DNA of 64,000 nucleotides from contig JFHF01000015.1 of the NCBI GenBank assembly GCA_000648925.1, positions 97,262 through 161,261 of the forward strand, read 5' to 3'. The position numbers and the translations under genes were made by a program. The DNA comes from Caballeronia jiangsuensis (GTDB taxonomy: Bacteria > Pseudomonadota > Gammaproteobacteria > Burkholderiales > Burkholderiaceae). Shown here piece after piece: positions 36,006-44,148 of the stretch. Under the pieces are notes generated by a model that was given only the letters and a program-made list of their open reading frames with translations, ran no database searches and had not been told where the DNA came from. The stretch's first letter is position 1. The number at the start of each line of letters is the position of its first letter.

Positions 36006-36698
36006 CTAGTCGCCGAATATCCGGTCGAGCGCGTTTTGAAGATGCGCCTTCATCGCGTTCCCGGCGCGGGCGGGATCGCGTGCGCGGATCGCTTCGAGGA
36101 TTTCGAGATGTTCACGCTGAACGACACGCTGGCGCTCGAGCGTTTTCACGAACGACAGATTGCGCGAGAGGTTCATGCTGACTTCGACCTGTTCCTCGAT
36201 GAATGCCAATGCGGTAATGAAGAACTGGTTCTTCGACGCGCGTGCAACCGCGAGATGGAATGCGAAATCATCTTTTGCGCCGATGCCCTGCTGCGTCTCG
36301 ACGACGCGCTCAAGCCGATCCCATGCTTCCTGAATCGCGCGAAGGCCGTCTTCGTCGGCCTTGACGGCGGCGAATTCCGCCGCGCCGGACTCCGTTACGA
36401 TCCGAAATTCGTAGCAGCGGCGGATGTCGGAGAGTGTTTCAAGCGGGGCGAACCGGCGCACATCCGGATCGGGACGACGTCCGACGATCGTTCCCGAGCC
36501 GCGCCGCGTCACGATGATCCCGTCCGCGCGCAATCGCGCGAGCGCTTCGCGGACGGTCGGTCGAGAGGTTGCGAACCGTTCGGCGAGCGCATGCTCCGTG
36601 AGAAGCCGGTCGCCCTCCTTGAACTCGCCTTCCACGATGCTGTTGAGGATGTCGCTGTAAATTCGGTCGGCGAGTCCGGATGACTTACGCTCGTTCAT
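36006..36698 (-). CDS. GntR family regulator, FadR/FCD subfamily
   Basis: A 230-residue regulator. Residues 8-75 form the GntR winged helix (LLTEHALAERFATSRPTVRE, ALARLRADGIIVTRRGSGTI); residues about 95-220 form the all-helical FCD effector domain with conserved metal/ligand residues (FAFHLAVARASKN and the late EHLEILEAIRARD). FCD regulators sense small carboxylic acids. ATG 36698 (MNERKSSGLADRI) begins it. Placed upstream of, and on the same strand as, the ABC importer operon, it is the probable regulator of that operon. Confidence 0.93.
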   Translation of the reverse strand: MNERKSSGLADRIYSDILNSIVEGEFKEGDRLLTEHALAERFATSRPTVREALARLRADGIIVTRRGSGTIVGRRPDPDVRRFAPLETLSDIRRCYEFRIVTESGAAEFAAVKADEDGLRAIQEAWDRLERVVETQQGIGAKDDFAFHLAVARASKNQFFITALAFIEEQVEVSMNLSRNLSFVKTLERQRVVQREHLEILEAIRARDPARAGNAMKAHLQNALDRIFGD

Positions 36699-36787
36699 GT
36701 GGCGCTTGTCGTGCTTGTCAGGGTGGGAGACCGATTGTAAGGCAGATTTTTCGCGCGGGACCACGCGTAGAGATCAGGCGCGAGCAA

Positions 36788-36822
36788 TAAAAAAGGCGGT
36801 CGACGCGGCGGCTGCGTCGACC
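36788..36822 (-). terminator. Rho-independent terminator of the adhesin gene
   Basis: On the minus strand GGTCGACGC (36822-36814) pairs with GCGTCGACC (36806-36798), followed by GCCTTTTTTATT. 33 bp beyond the adhesin stop. Confidence 0.92.
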
Positions 36823-36854
36823 GACCTCGCGTGCTCGGCTGTTACGTCAGGCGC

Positions 36855-39800
36855 TTACCACTGATGGCCCGCGCCGATCGTAAACCCGACGTTGCCGGAA
36901 CTGCTGGTATTGCCCGACGCCTTCACGACCCATCGATCGTCCTGCGTCACGTACGAGATGCCGATCGCTGCACCGGATGCGCTCGCGTAACGCGCCCCGG
37001 CGACCGATACCATGGTCCTGCCCGGAGCGGTCGGCTGCGGCAATCCTGCTGCGGCCATTGCCGCCGCGATACCGCCGTACGCCGTGCTGGCGACATTGTT
37101 GATCTGGCTCTGCACGCCGGCGATGCGCGAATCGGTATAGCTTTGTGCCTGCGCCGATGCCAGATTCAATTGCCGGACGTTGACCGCATCGGTCTGTTGC
37201 TCGCCGTTGGCAACGTTCGTGATCTGGCGTTCGTTGCCTGCCGATCCGACCGACACCGTGTTCGCCCGGTCGGCCACCGAATTCGCACCCAGCGCGACCG
37301 AATTGTCCGCGCTCGCGCTGGCGTTCGCACCGATGGCCGTGGCGTGCGTGCCGGTGGCGCTGGCGACCTCGGTGGCGCGATTGCCATCGGCGGCGAACAA
37401 GGTATTGCCACCGCTTTCGGCAATGTTCGTCACGCGGTCGAGCGCGGCGTTCATCTGGTTCACGTTCACGGCATCGGTGCCGGCTACACCATCCGCGACG
37501 TTGTGAATCGTCGTCGCGCCGGTTTTATTGCCGAGCGTAATGCTCGTGTAGTCGGGTTTGCCATCCGTGCCCGAGTCATAGGTGACGGCAGCCTTCGTCG
37601 AGCCGTCGCCATCGATCAGGCCGGCCTGCTTCAACTGAGACACATTGACTGCGTCCGTATCCGCCGTGCCGGCGGCGACGTTCGTGATCTGGCGTTCCGC
37701 GCCTGTCGCGCCGACCGAAACGGTATTCGGACGATTCGCCACCGAGTTCGCGCCCAATGCCACCGAGTTGGCTGCCGTCGCCGACGCAGCGCCGCCGATC
37801 GCCACCGAGTCCACGCCCGTCGCGGACGAATCCGGTAGCGTGGAATTGGCGTGGAAGTACTTGATCCCGCCGCCTGTCGCGATGGTGTTCAGCGTGTTGT
37901 TGATTGTGTTGATGTCGGTCGAATTCTGGGCCGTGCGTCCGTCCAGATTCTCCAGCGCGTCCCCGACGGTGTTGTGCGTCGTGTTGTCCGTGAACTTGTA
38001 GGTCGGCTTGGTGATCTTGCCGTCCGCGTCCACGGATGATCCGCCGCCCAGTGCGTCCGCGACGCTTTGCGCAGTCCCGAAGAGTTGCGAACCGTTGATC
38101 GCTTCGTGGCTATCGAGCGCGACCGTTCCGTTTGCCACGTTGTCGATTTTCACCTGGGCTTGCGGATCCTGAGCATGCAGCGTGATCTTGCTGTGCGTCG
38201 CATCGTCGTAGGTGACGGCGTTCGCGACACTGGTCGAGATCGTCGAGTTCAACTGAGAGACGTTGACCGCATCGGTGTTTTCCGTACCTGTTGCGACGTT
38301 CGTGATCTTCCGTTCCGCGCCGGCTGCGCCGACGGAGACGGTGTCGGCACGATCCGCACGCGAACCGGAGCCGAGCGCGACGGCATTACTTGCGGATGCG
38401 ATCGCACCGCCGCCGATTGCCACCGCATCGACGCCGAGCGCGGACGAATCCACCAGGGTCGAGTTGGTGTGGAAGTACTTGATGCCGCCGCCGTTGTTGA
38501 TGGTGCTCAGCGTCGTGTTGATGATGCTGATGTCCGATGCGTTCCGCGTGACGCGGCCGTCGAGATTCGAGAGCGCGTCCCCGACGGTGTTGTGCGTCGA
38601 GTTATCCGTGAACTTGTAGGTCGGCCCGGTGATCTTGCCGTCGGCGTCCACGGATGATCCGCCGCCCAGCGCCGCCGCGGCGCTTTGCGCGGTGGCGAAG
38701 AGTTGCGAGCCGTTGATCGCTTCGAGGCTGTTTGCGTTTATCGCACCAGGCGCGACATTCTTGAGCGTAACGGGCGTGCCAAACGTGCCGAGCGTCGCGC
38801 TCGTGTGATCCGGATCGTCGTATTGGACGGTGTTGGTCAACGCGACCGATAGAGAATTGACGCCGGTTGAAAGCGAGACCACTGCGCTCGAAGTCGAGGT
38901 CGAGAGCGTATCGATGCCGGTTGACAGCGATGTCACCGCCGTGGATGTGGACGCGGACAGCATGTCGATGCCGGTCGACAGGGATGTGATGCCGGAGGTT
39001 ACCGTGCTGAGGCCGGTCGACAGCGAGGCGACGTTCGACGTCACCGTGCTCAAGCCCGTCGAGGTCGATGTCGATAGCGAGTCGAGGCCCGACGTCACCG
39101 TGCTCAGGCCGGTGGACAGTGAGCTCACGTTGGACGTGATCGTGCTCACGCCCGTCGAGAGCGAACTCACATTGGAGGTCACCGTACTGAGGCCGGTGGA
39201 AAGCGAAGTGACGACCGAGGCCACCGTGCTCAGGCCCGTCGAGGTCGATGTCGACAGCGAGTCGAGGCCCGACGTCACCGTGCTCAGGCCGGTGGACAGT
39301 GAGCTCACGTTGGACGTGATCGTGCTCATGCCCGTCGAGAGCGAACTCACATTGGAGGTCACCGTACTGAGGCCGGTGGAGAGCGAAGTGACGACCGAGG
39401 CCACCGTGCTCAGACCCGTCGAGGTCGATGTCGACAGCGAGTCGAGGCCCGACGTCACCGTGCTCAGGCCGGTGGACAGTGAGCTCACGTTGGACGTGAT
39501 CGTGCTCACGCCCGTCGAGAGCGAGCTCACATTGGAAGTCACCGTGCTGAGGCCAGTGGACAGTGAGCTGACGTTCGACGTGATCGTGCTCACACCCGTC
39601 GAGAGCGAGCTCACATCGGAGGTCACCGTGCTGAGGCCAGTCGATAGCGACACGACGCCCGATGTTACCGTGCTCAAACCTGTGGAGGTCGATGTCGACA
39701 ACGAGACCAGACCGGATGCGACCGTGCTCAGTCCCGTCGACAACGAACTCACGTTCGACGTCACAATGCTCAGGCCCGTCGATAGCGAATTCACTCTGCT

Positions 39801-40379
39801 TGATACCGTGCTCAGGCCCACGGACATCGAACTGGACACCGTGAATAGCTGGGTGCCGTTCACCGCGTCGAGGCTGTTACTACTCAATATTCCGGCTGCC
39901 AGTCCTGTGATCTTGTTCCGATCCATGTAGATCGATCCATAGACGTTGATCGGTGCATATGCGTTGATGGCGGTCGTTCCGGCGGCCAGATCCGTGACGA
40001 TGGTCAGCTGGTCGCTCCCCGCGGTGCCAAGCAGAAGCGTATAGGAGTCTGGAGCGAGCGCATACGCGCCCACTACGGCAGCTTGATCGAACGCCACAAA
40101 GCCCACGCCAGTCTTGCCGCCGCTGTCGCAATCTGCGCCATTCTGCGGACCGCTAGCCGTCGATGAGAAGCAATTCGAAAGCGCACTCGAATCGAAGACG
40201 CCGTTCATATAGCTATTCGCCTCCACCGCGTGCGCAGTTCCGCCCGCAAGCGTGGCCATAGTGGAAGCTGCTACAACCACCGATCGCTTTGTGCTCTTGC
40301 CCCTGGTTCGAGCGAGTTCAGGTACGACAACCCACTTTTGACCCGCCTGGCTCCAAACCACTTTATATGTCTTGTTCAC
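36855..40379 (-). CDS. Trimeric autotransporter adhesin (YadA-like)
   Basis: A 1174-residue surface protein. The N-terminus MNKTYKVVWSQAGQKWVVVP is the ESPR extended signal region, with cleavage near residue 51. A unique head follows to about residue 175; residues about 185-520 are a repetitive stalk of 14-residue units (LSTGLSTVTSNVSS); then come head/neck modules of the DAVAIGG and DAVNVSQL types, repeated three times; the last 75 residues (GGIAAAMAAAGLPQP to GAGHQW) form the YadA beta-barrel anchor. Trimers bind surfaces, host cells or each other. The start codon is GTG, with GAGG 7 bp before it. The stalk DNA holds near-identical 180-bp repeats. It is followed by a strong terminator. Confidence 0.95.
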   Translation of the reverse strand: MNKTYKVVWSQAGQKWVVVPELARTRGKSTKRSVVVAASTMATLAGGTAHAVEANSYMNGVFDSSALSNCFSSTASGPQNGADCDSGGKTGVGFVAFDQAAVVGAYALAPDSYTLLLGTAGSDQLTIVTDLAAGTTAINAYAPINVYGSIYMDRNKITGLAAGILSSNSLDAVNGTQLFTVSSSMSVGLSTVSSRVNSLSTGLSIVTSNVSSLSTGLSTVASGLVSLSTSTSTGLSTVTSGVVSLSTGLSTVTSDVSSLSTGVSTITSNVSSLSTGLSTVTSNVSSLSTGVSTITSNVSSLSTGLSTVTSGLDSLSTSTSTGLSTVASVVTSLSTGLSTVTSNVSSLSTGMSTITSNVSSLSTGLSTVTSGLDSLSTSTSTGLSTVASVVTSLSTGLSTVTSNVSSLSTGVSTITSNVSSLSTGLSTVTSGLDSLSTSTSTGLSTVTSNVASLSTGLSTVTSGITSLSTGIDMLSASTSTAVTSLSTGIDTLSTSTSSAVVSLSTGVNSLSVALTNTVQYDDPDHTSATLGTFGTPVTLKNVAPGAINANSLEAINGSQLFATAQSAAAALGGGSSVDADGKITGPTYKFTDNSTHNTVGDALSNLDGRVTRNASDISIINTTLSTINNGGGIKYFHTNSTLVDSSALGVDAVAIGGGAIASASNAVALGSGSRADRADTVSVGAAGAERKITNVATGTENTDAVNVSQLNSTISTSVANAVTYDDATHSKITLHAQDPQAQVKIDNVANGTVALDSHEAINGSQLFGTAQSVADALGGGSSVDADGKITKPTYKFTDNTTHNTVGDALENLDGRTAQNSTDINTINNTLNTIATGGGIKYFHANSTLPDSSATGVDSVAIGGAASATAANSVALGANSVANRPNTVSVGATGAERQITNVAAGTADTDAVNVSQLKQAGLIDGDGSTKAAVTYDSGTDGKPDYTSITLGNKTGATTIHNVADGVAGTDAVNVNQMNAALDRVTNIAESGGNTLFAADGNRATEVASATGTHATAIGANASASADNSVALGANSVADRANTVSVGSAGNERQITNVANGEQQTDAVNVRQLNLASAQAQSYTDSRIAGVQSQINNVASTAYGGIAAAMAAAGLPQPTAPGRTMVSVAGARYASASGAAIGISYVTQDDRWVVKASGNTSSSGNVGFTIGAGHQW
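38860..39800. repeat. Stalk repeats in the adhesin gene, with 180-bp higher-order units
   Basis: About 42-bp (14-codon) units repeat through this stretch. On top of this, 39061-39240 and 39241-39420 are near-identical (a handful of mismatches), and 39421-39540 begins a third copy before diverging. The 180-bp unit equals 60 residues, so gain or loss keeps the frame and changes stalk length. Confidence 0.9.
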
Positions 40380-41068
40380 TCAAAAACCTCGTAGATTCAA
40401 TCGCAATTTTGTGACTCGGCGTTAGACGCCTGCTCGCCAGGACAGGTAAAAAGAAATAGCTCGTCATTGCTCGGGTTTCGATTGCGTCGGATCGCGCCGA
40501 CAATCGAAATAGAAGAGCATTCAATGGAGTTGACCAGACTTGTTAGTTCGTTGTACTGATCTAACAAACCAGAATAGGGGATTGCTGACGGCACCTTGTC
40601 CCAGGCGAATCACGCAATTCTTGACGTTTCTCTAGAAATTCTCAATTGATATGTTCTGAAAATCGCCGCTTGATGCAGAAAAATCGCAACTTCGCCGGCG
40701 ATTCACGCGCGTTACCGGAAAACTTTCTTGGCCGTAAATGCTTCGAAATTTTTATTAACTGATTTTAGTCAGCTAGTTAATCTAATTGATTGTCAATGAC
40801 AGGCAAATCCAAATTCGCGAGCGATTGGAAAACCGCCTGAGATAAGTCGGGAATGGAGAGCGATAAACGCCGAGACAGAATTCGCTTCTACGCTCGGCTT
40901 CGTTGTGCTCACGAGGTCGAGCCCGGACGCCGTCCGCATACGACGCCGCAGAGAAATCCGCGTCGACCATCAAGGGAAAACGGGCCGCGATGCGCATCCT
41001 TCGCACACCACAAACAAAAAACGCGCCGTGGTTTCCCAACGGCGCGCCTCGACCCACATAACCAACAC
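40380..41068. other. 689-bp AT-richer intergenic region upstream of the adhesin
   Basis: Base composition from 40400 to 40860 is clearly more AT-rich than the surroundings. It should hold the adhesin promoter; a minus-strand TTGACA (40797-40792) is present but without a well-spaced -10. A weak GTG-started frame of 65 codons (40397-40594, minus) ends 17 bp before the adhesin. No RNA gene recognised. Confidence 0.45.
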
Positions 41069-41905
41069 TCAAATCGACAACAACTCGCGCGCTTCCTTCG
41101 CCGTCGCCACCGGCCTTCCATACTCCGCGCACAGCGACGCCACCCGGCTCACCAGTTGCGCATTGCTCTTCGCGAGCGTGTCCTTGTCCCAGCGCACGTT
41201 GTCTTCCAGCCCCGTCCGACAATGCCCGCCCAACTGCAACGTCCAGTGATTCACTTCGAGCTGGTGACGTCCGATGCCCGCAGCCGTCCACGACGCATCG
41301 GGTAAATGCTTCTTCAACTGCTCGACTTCGAACTCGAGAATCTCGAGCCGCGCGGGCAACGCATTCTTCACGCCGAGCACGAACTGCACGTGAACGGGCG
41401 ACTTCAGCAGCCCCTGATTCACGAGATCGACGGTGCTATAGAGCATCGCCAGATCGAAAATCTCGATCTCGGGCTTCACGTTGTGATCGAGCATCATCTG
41501 CGCGAGCGAGCGCACGAAATCGGGCGGATTCTCATACACGATCGTCGGAAAGTTGACCGAGCCCGTCGCGAGCGACGCCATGTCGGGCTTCAGGTCGAGC
41601 ATCGCGCCGCGTTGTTCGAACGAGCGTCCGCGACCGCCCGTCGAGAACTGGATGATGATGTCCGGACAATGCTTGCGAATGCCCTCCTGCAATTCCGCGA
41701 ACCGATGCCGGTCCGAGCTGGAGCGTTCGTCTTCGTCACGCACATGCAGGTGCACGAGTGTCGCGCCCGCTTCATACGCCTCGTGCGTGCTCTCGATCTG
41801 CTCGGCGATCGTGATCGGCACCGCGGGATTGTCCTTCTTGCGCGGCACCGAGCCGGTGATCGCCACCGATATCACGCAGGGTTCTTTCGTAGGGGATTGG
41901 GTCAC
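41069..41905 (-). CDS. BKACE family protein (3-keto-5-aminohexanoate cleavage enzyme type)
   Basis: A 278-residue TIM-barrel enzyme of PF05853 (DUF849). It uses a zinc ion to condense a beta-keto acid with acetyl-CoA, cleaving it to acetoacetate and a CoA ester. Metal-binding residues appear in ATLVHLHVRDEDE; IIQFSTGGRGRSF and the GLEDNVRWDKDTLAKSN segment near the end are typical. The start is GTG at 41905, supported by AAGGAG six bases upstream. The family acts on many beta-keto acids (3-keto-5-aminohexanoate, dehydrocarnitine, others); the substrate here is open. No partner catabolic genes adjoin. Confidence 0.9.
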   Translation of the reverse strand: MTQSPTKEPCVISVAITGSVPRKKDNPAVPITIAEQIESTHEAYEAGATLVHLHVRDEDERSSSDRHRFAELQEGIRKHCPDIIIQFSTGGRGRSFEQRGAMLDLKPDMASLATGSVNFPTIVYENPPDFVRSLAQMMLDHNVKPEIEIFDLAMLYSTVDLVNQGLLKSPVHVQFVLGVKNALPARLEILEFEVEQLKKHLPDASWTAAGIGRHQLEVNHWTLQLGGHCRTGLEDNVRWDKDTLAKSNAQLVSRVASLCAEYGRPVATAKEARELLSI

Positions 41906-42091
41906 GCTTCGCTCCTTGACGGCGCCATCCTTGCGGCAACAATGCGGGGATCGCGAACGGCGCTCAAATTTGAACTAACTAGTACGTTTGTAATGATGAG
42001 GCATCGTGCGTTCCGCTGCAAGCCAAACAAACCCTAACGCGCCGGTCCTCGCGGAGTCGCCGTTCGTACGAAGAATCGGCGCGCTTTTCCT

Positions 42092-42373
42092 CTATTGCCG
42101 CTCCGCGTGATCCGCGAGCATTTTTCCGACCTGCTCGTCGGTGATCGCCGGTTTGATGTCGAACATGAACAGATCGGCCCATTCATGCGCCCAGCGCGCG
42201 AGCGGATCGATTTCGTCGCATTCGCAGACGGCGACGCCCCAGATGGAACCGATCGCATGCCAGCGTCCCAGCAGCCTGATGCCCTCGGGCGGCGCGCCGC
42301 GCGTTTGCAGGAATCGTTCGGCCGCCTGTCGTTCGACCTCGGGCTGCGCAGTCCAGTTGACGATGAATAGCAT
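42092..42373 (-). CDS. DUF3303-like small protein
   Basis: A 93-residue soluble protein resembling DUF3303 (PF11746): MLFIVNWTAQPEVERQAAER at the start, then GIRLLGRWHAIGSIWGVAVC and WADLFMFDIKPAITDEQVGK, the layout of a small ferredoxin-like (dimeric alpha/beta barrel) domain. ATG 42373 has AGGAGG in front, which decides the start over a longer frame upstream. The role is unknown; similar folds bind small ligands or heme-like compounds. Confidence 0.8.
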   Translation of the reverse strand: MLFIVNWTAQPEVERQAAERFLQTRGAPPEGIRLLGRWHAIGSIWGVAVCECDEIDPLARWAHEWADLFMFDIKPAITDEQVGKMLADHAERQ

Positions 42374-42531
42374 GGCTCGATCCTCCTGTTGGAACGCCAT
42401 GAAACGGCGCGAGGCGCCGGGTCGCCGCCGCATCGGCACATCGGGCCCGACGCGGTTCATCCAGTATAGGAGGCCGCGATCGAGCCAGCCGTGCGTTGCA
42501 TCGCGGCTTGTCGCGATCGATGCGCATGGCG

Positions 42532-42870
42532 TCAATGCATCACGACGACCGGCGCCGCGAGCACCGGCTGCGCATAGGTGATCCTGACGGCCGGCGCGAC
42601 CGCATAAGGCGACACGACTACGACAGGCCTCGGCGGCGGAGGCGGCGGCACGGCGACCGCCACGGGCGCGACGACCACGGTGCGCGCGGGCACATAGTAA
42701 TAAGTCGGCCTCGGCGGCGGCGCGTAGTAATACACGGGACGCGGCGGCGGCGCATAGACGACGGCCGGCGCGACATAGGAAACCTGCACGCTCGTTCCGG
42801 CCAACGCGGATTCCGCGCAGGTCAGGCTGATGGCGGCGACGGCGGAAACGCTGAGCAAACGGATGTTCAT
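42532..42870 (-). CDS. Small secreted Pro/Val/Tyr-rich protein
   Basis: A 112-residue exported protein: signal peptide to about residue 24 (AESALAGTSVQV), then a low-complexity region dominated by Pro, Val, Tyr and Ala with P-P-P-R-P-V/T-Y-Y-Y repeats (APPPRPVYYY, then APPPRPTYYY) and a six-Pro run. Such PXPV-type proteins are common in Burkholderia and uncharacterised. GAGG lies upstream of ATG 42870. It may be a periplasmic or matrix-associated structural protein; that is inference. Confidence 0.75.
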   Translation of the reverse strand: MNIRLLSVSAVAAISLTCAESALAGTSVQVSYVAPAVVYAPPPRPVYYYAPPPRPTYYYVPARTVVVAPVAVAVPPPPPPRPVVVVSPYAVAPAVRITYAQPVLAAPVVVMH

Positions 42871-43119
42871 GGTGAAGTCCTCATGCATCGTGAGTCATGG
42901 ATTTCGGCAGCGTGAACGAAACACATCTGCCGGCGATGAGAACGATAGCGAAGCGTCGCCCGGAACGTGAGCCATAACTTGTGTCGCCGCATGTCGTCGC
43001 AATCCCGCATGCAATCCGGCGACATGATTCGTAGCATTCACGAGATTGCGTTCGCCGCGCGGCTCAATAGAATGACATCACCGTCGACATTCATTCGTAC
43101 CCGGACCAGGGAGAGAGCC

Positions 43120-43422
43120 ATGCGAAAAATTCTTGTCATCCTTGCCGCATGCGCGGCGTGCGCCACGTCGGGCGGCGCGTTCGCGCAAACCGCCACGCAG
43201 CCGATGGGCGCGAGCCCGCGCGTCGAGCACGCGCTCGGGCAGTTGCAGACCCGCTTCTCGAGCGCCAACACGACGCACGACGGCAAGCTCACTCGCGCGC
43301 AGGCATCGGCGGGCATGCCGATGGTGGCCAAGCACTTCGACCAGATCGACACGCAGAAGAACGGCTACGTGACGCTGCCGCAAATCGAAGCCTTCATGCG
43401 CGAGCACGCCGCGCAACGCTGA
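43120..43422 (+). CDS. Exported EF-hand-like protein heading a two-component operon
   Basis: A 100-residue exported protein: signal peptide (MRKILVILAACAACATSGGA, cleavage near residue 24) and two EF-hand-like loops, NTTHDGKLTRAQ and DTQKNGYVTLPQ. In both, position 12 is Gln instead of Glu/Asp, so calcium affinity may be weak or the site may be vestigial. ATG 43120 follows GGGAGAGAG; the open frame upstream has no signal peptide. It is 12 bp before a response-regulator gene that is followed by its kinase, suggesting that the periplasmic protein, or calcium, relates to their signal. Confidence 0.82.
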   Translation: MRKILVILAACAACATSGGAFAQTATQPMGASPRVEHALGQLQTRFSSANTTHDGKLTRAQASAGMPMVAKHFDQIDTQKNGYVTLPQIEAFMREHAAQR

Positions 43423-43434
43423 TCCGGAGCGTCC

Positions 43435-44148
43435 ATGGAAATCCTGCCGAAGATCATCGTGCTCGACGACGAAGCCGAGTTGCGCAACATGCTGCAGCGT
43501 TTTCTGAGTTCGCAAGGTTTCGAGGTGCGCGTCGTCGAGAATGGCAAGCGGCTCGACCGCTACCTTCAGCGCGAGCCTTTCGACCTGCTCGTGCTCGACT
43601 GGATGATGGAGCCCGAAGACGGCCTCTCGGTCTGCAAGCGCCTGCGCGCCGAAGGCCAGACGCTGCCCATCCTCATGCTCACGGCCAAGGGCGATCCGGT
43701 CGACAAGGTGATCGGACTCGAAACCGGCGCCGACGATTACCTCGCCAAGCCCTTCCTGCCACAGGAACTGGTCGCTCGCGTGCGCGCGTTGCTGCGCCGC
43801 CAGAAGATCGCCGCCGGCGATCCGACGCACACGCAGCAGGTCGTCCGCTTCGGCGAATTCCGTCTCGATCTCGCCAAGCAGAAGCTCTATCGCAACGGCG
43901 AGCCGTTCGAAATGCATTCCGCGCAGATGCAGTTGCTCCACGCGCTCGGCTCGTCGCCGAACCGCGCGGTGAGCCGCGACAACCTCATCGCACGCACGCG
44001 CGGCCGCGATCACGACGCGCTCGATCGCAGCATCGACGTGCAGGTGCTGCGGCTGCGTCAGATCATCGAGGAAGACTCGGGCAAGCCGCGCTTCATCAAG
44101 ACCGTGTGGGGCGTCGGCTACATGCTGCTCGCCGAAATCGAATCGTGA
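43435..44148 (+). CDS. OmpR-family response regulator
   Basis: A 237-residue regulator: receiver residues 5-120 with D11/D12, phospho-acceptor D55 (LLVLDWMMEPEDG) and K in LAKPF; then a winged-helix DNA-binding domain (VVRFGEFRLDLAKQKLYRNG to FIKTVWGVGYML). The start at 43435 lies 12 bp after the EF-hand gene. The stop overlaps the GTG start of the kinase gene (GTGA), so the pair is translationally coupled. It is in the OmpR/CpxR length class; target genes are unknown. Confidence 0.95.
   Translation: MEILPKIIVLDDEAELRNMLQRFLSSQGFEVRVVENGKRLDRYLQREPFDLLVLDWMMEPEDGLSVCKRLRAEGQTLPILMLTAKGDPVDKVIGLETGADDYLAKPFLPQELVARVRALLRRQKIAAGDPTHTQQVVRFGEFRLDLAKQKLYRNGEPFEMHSAQMQLLHALGSSPNRAVSRDNLIARTRGRDHDALDRSIDVQVLRLRQIIEEDSGKPRFIKTVWGVGYMLLAEIES

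Noticed and set aside
39061..39540. Regular repeats considered as a CRISPR array
   Set aside because: Units are contiguous 180/42-bp coding repeats without unique spacers of constant length, inside a trimeric adhesin gene.
38830..39930. Repetitive plus-strand frame (Val/Glu/Ser repeats) opposite the adhesin stalk
   Set aside because: Mirror of the 42-bp coding repeats; the adhesin frame has a signal peptide, head modules and anchor, this one has none.
40397..40594. 65-codon minus-strand frame before the adhesin
   Set aside because: GTG start, weak ribosome site, no similarity or signal; listed as an observation only.
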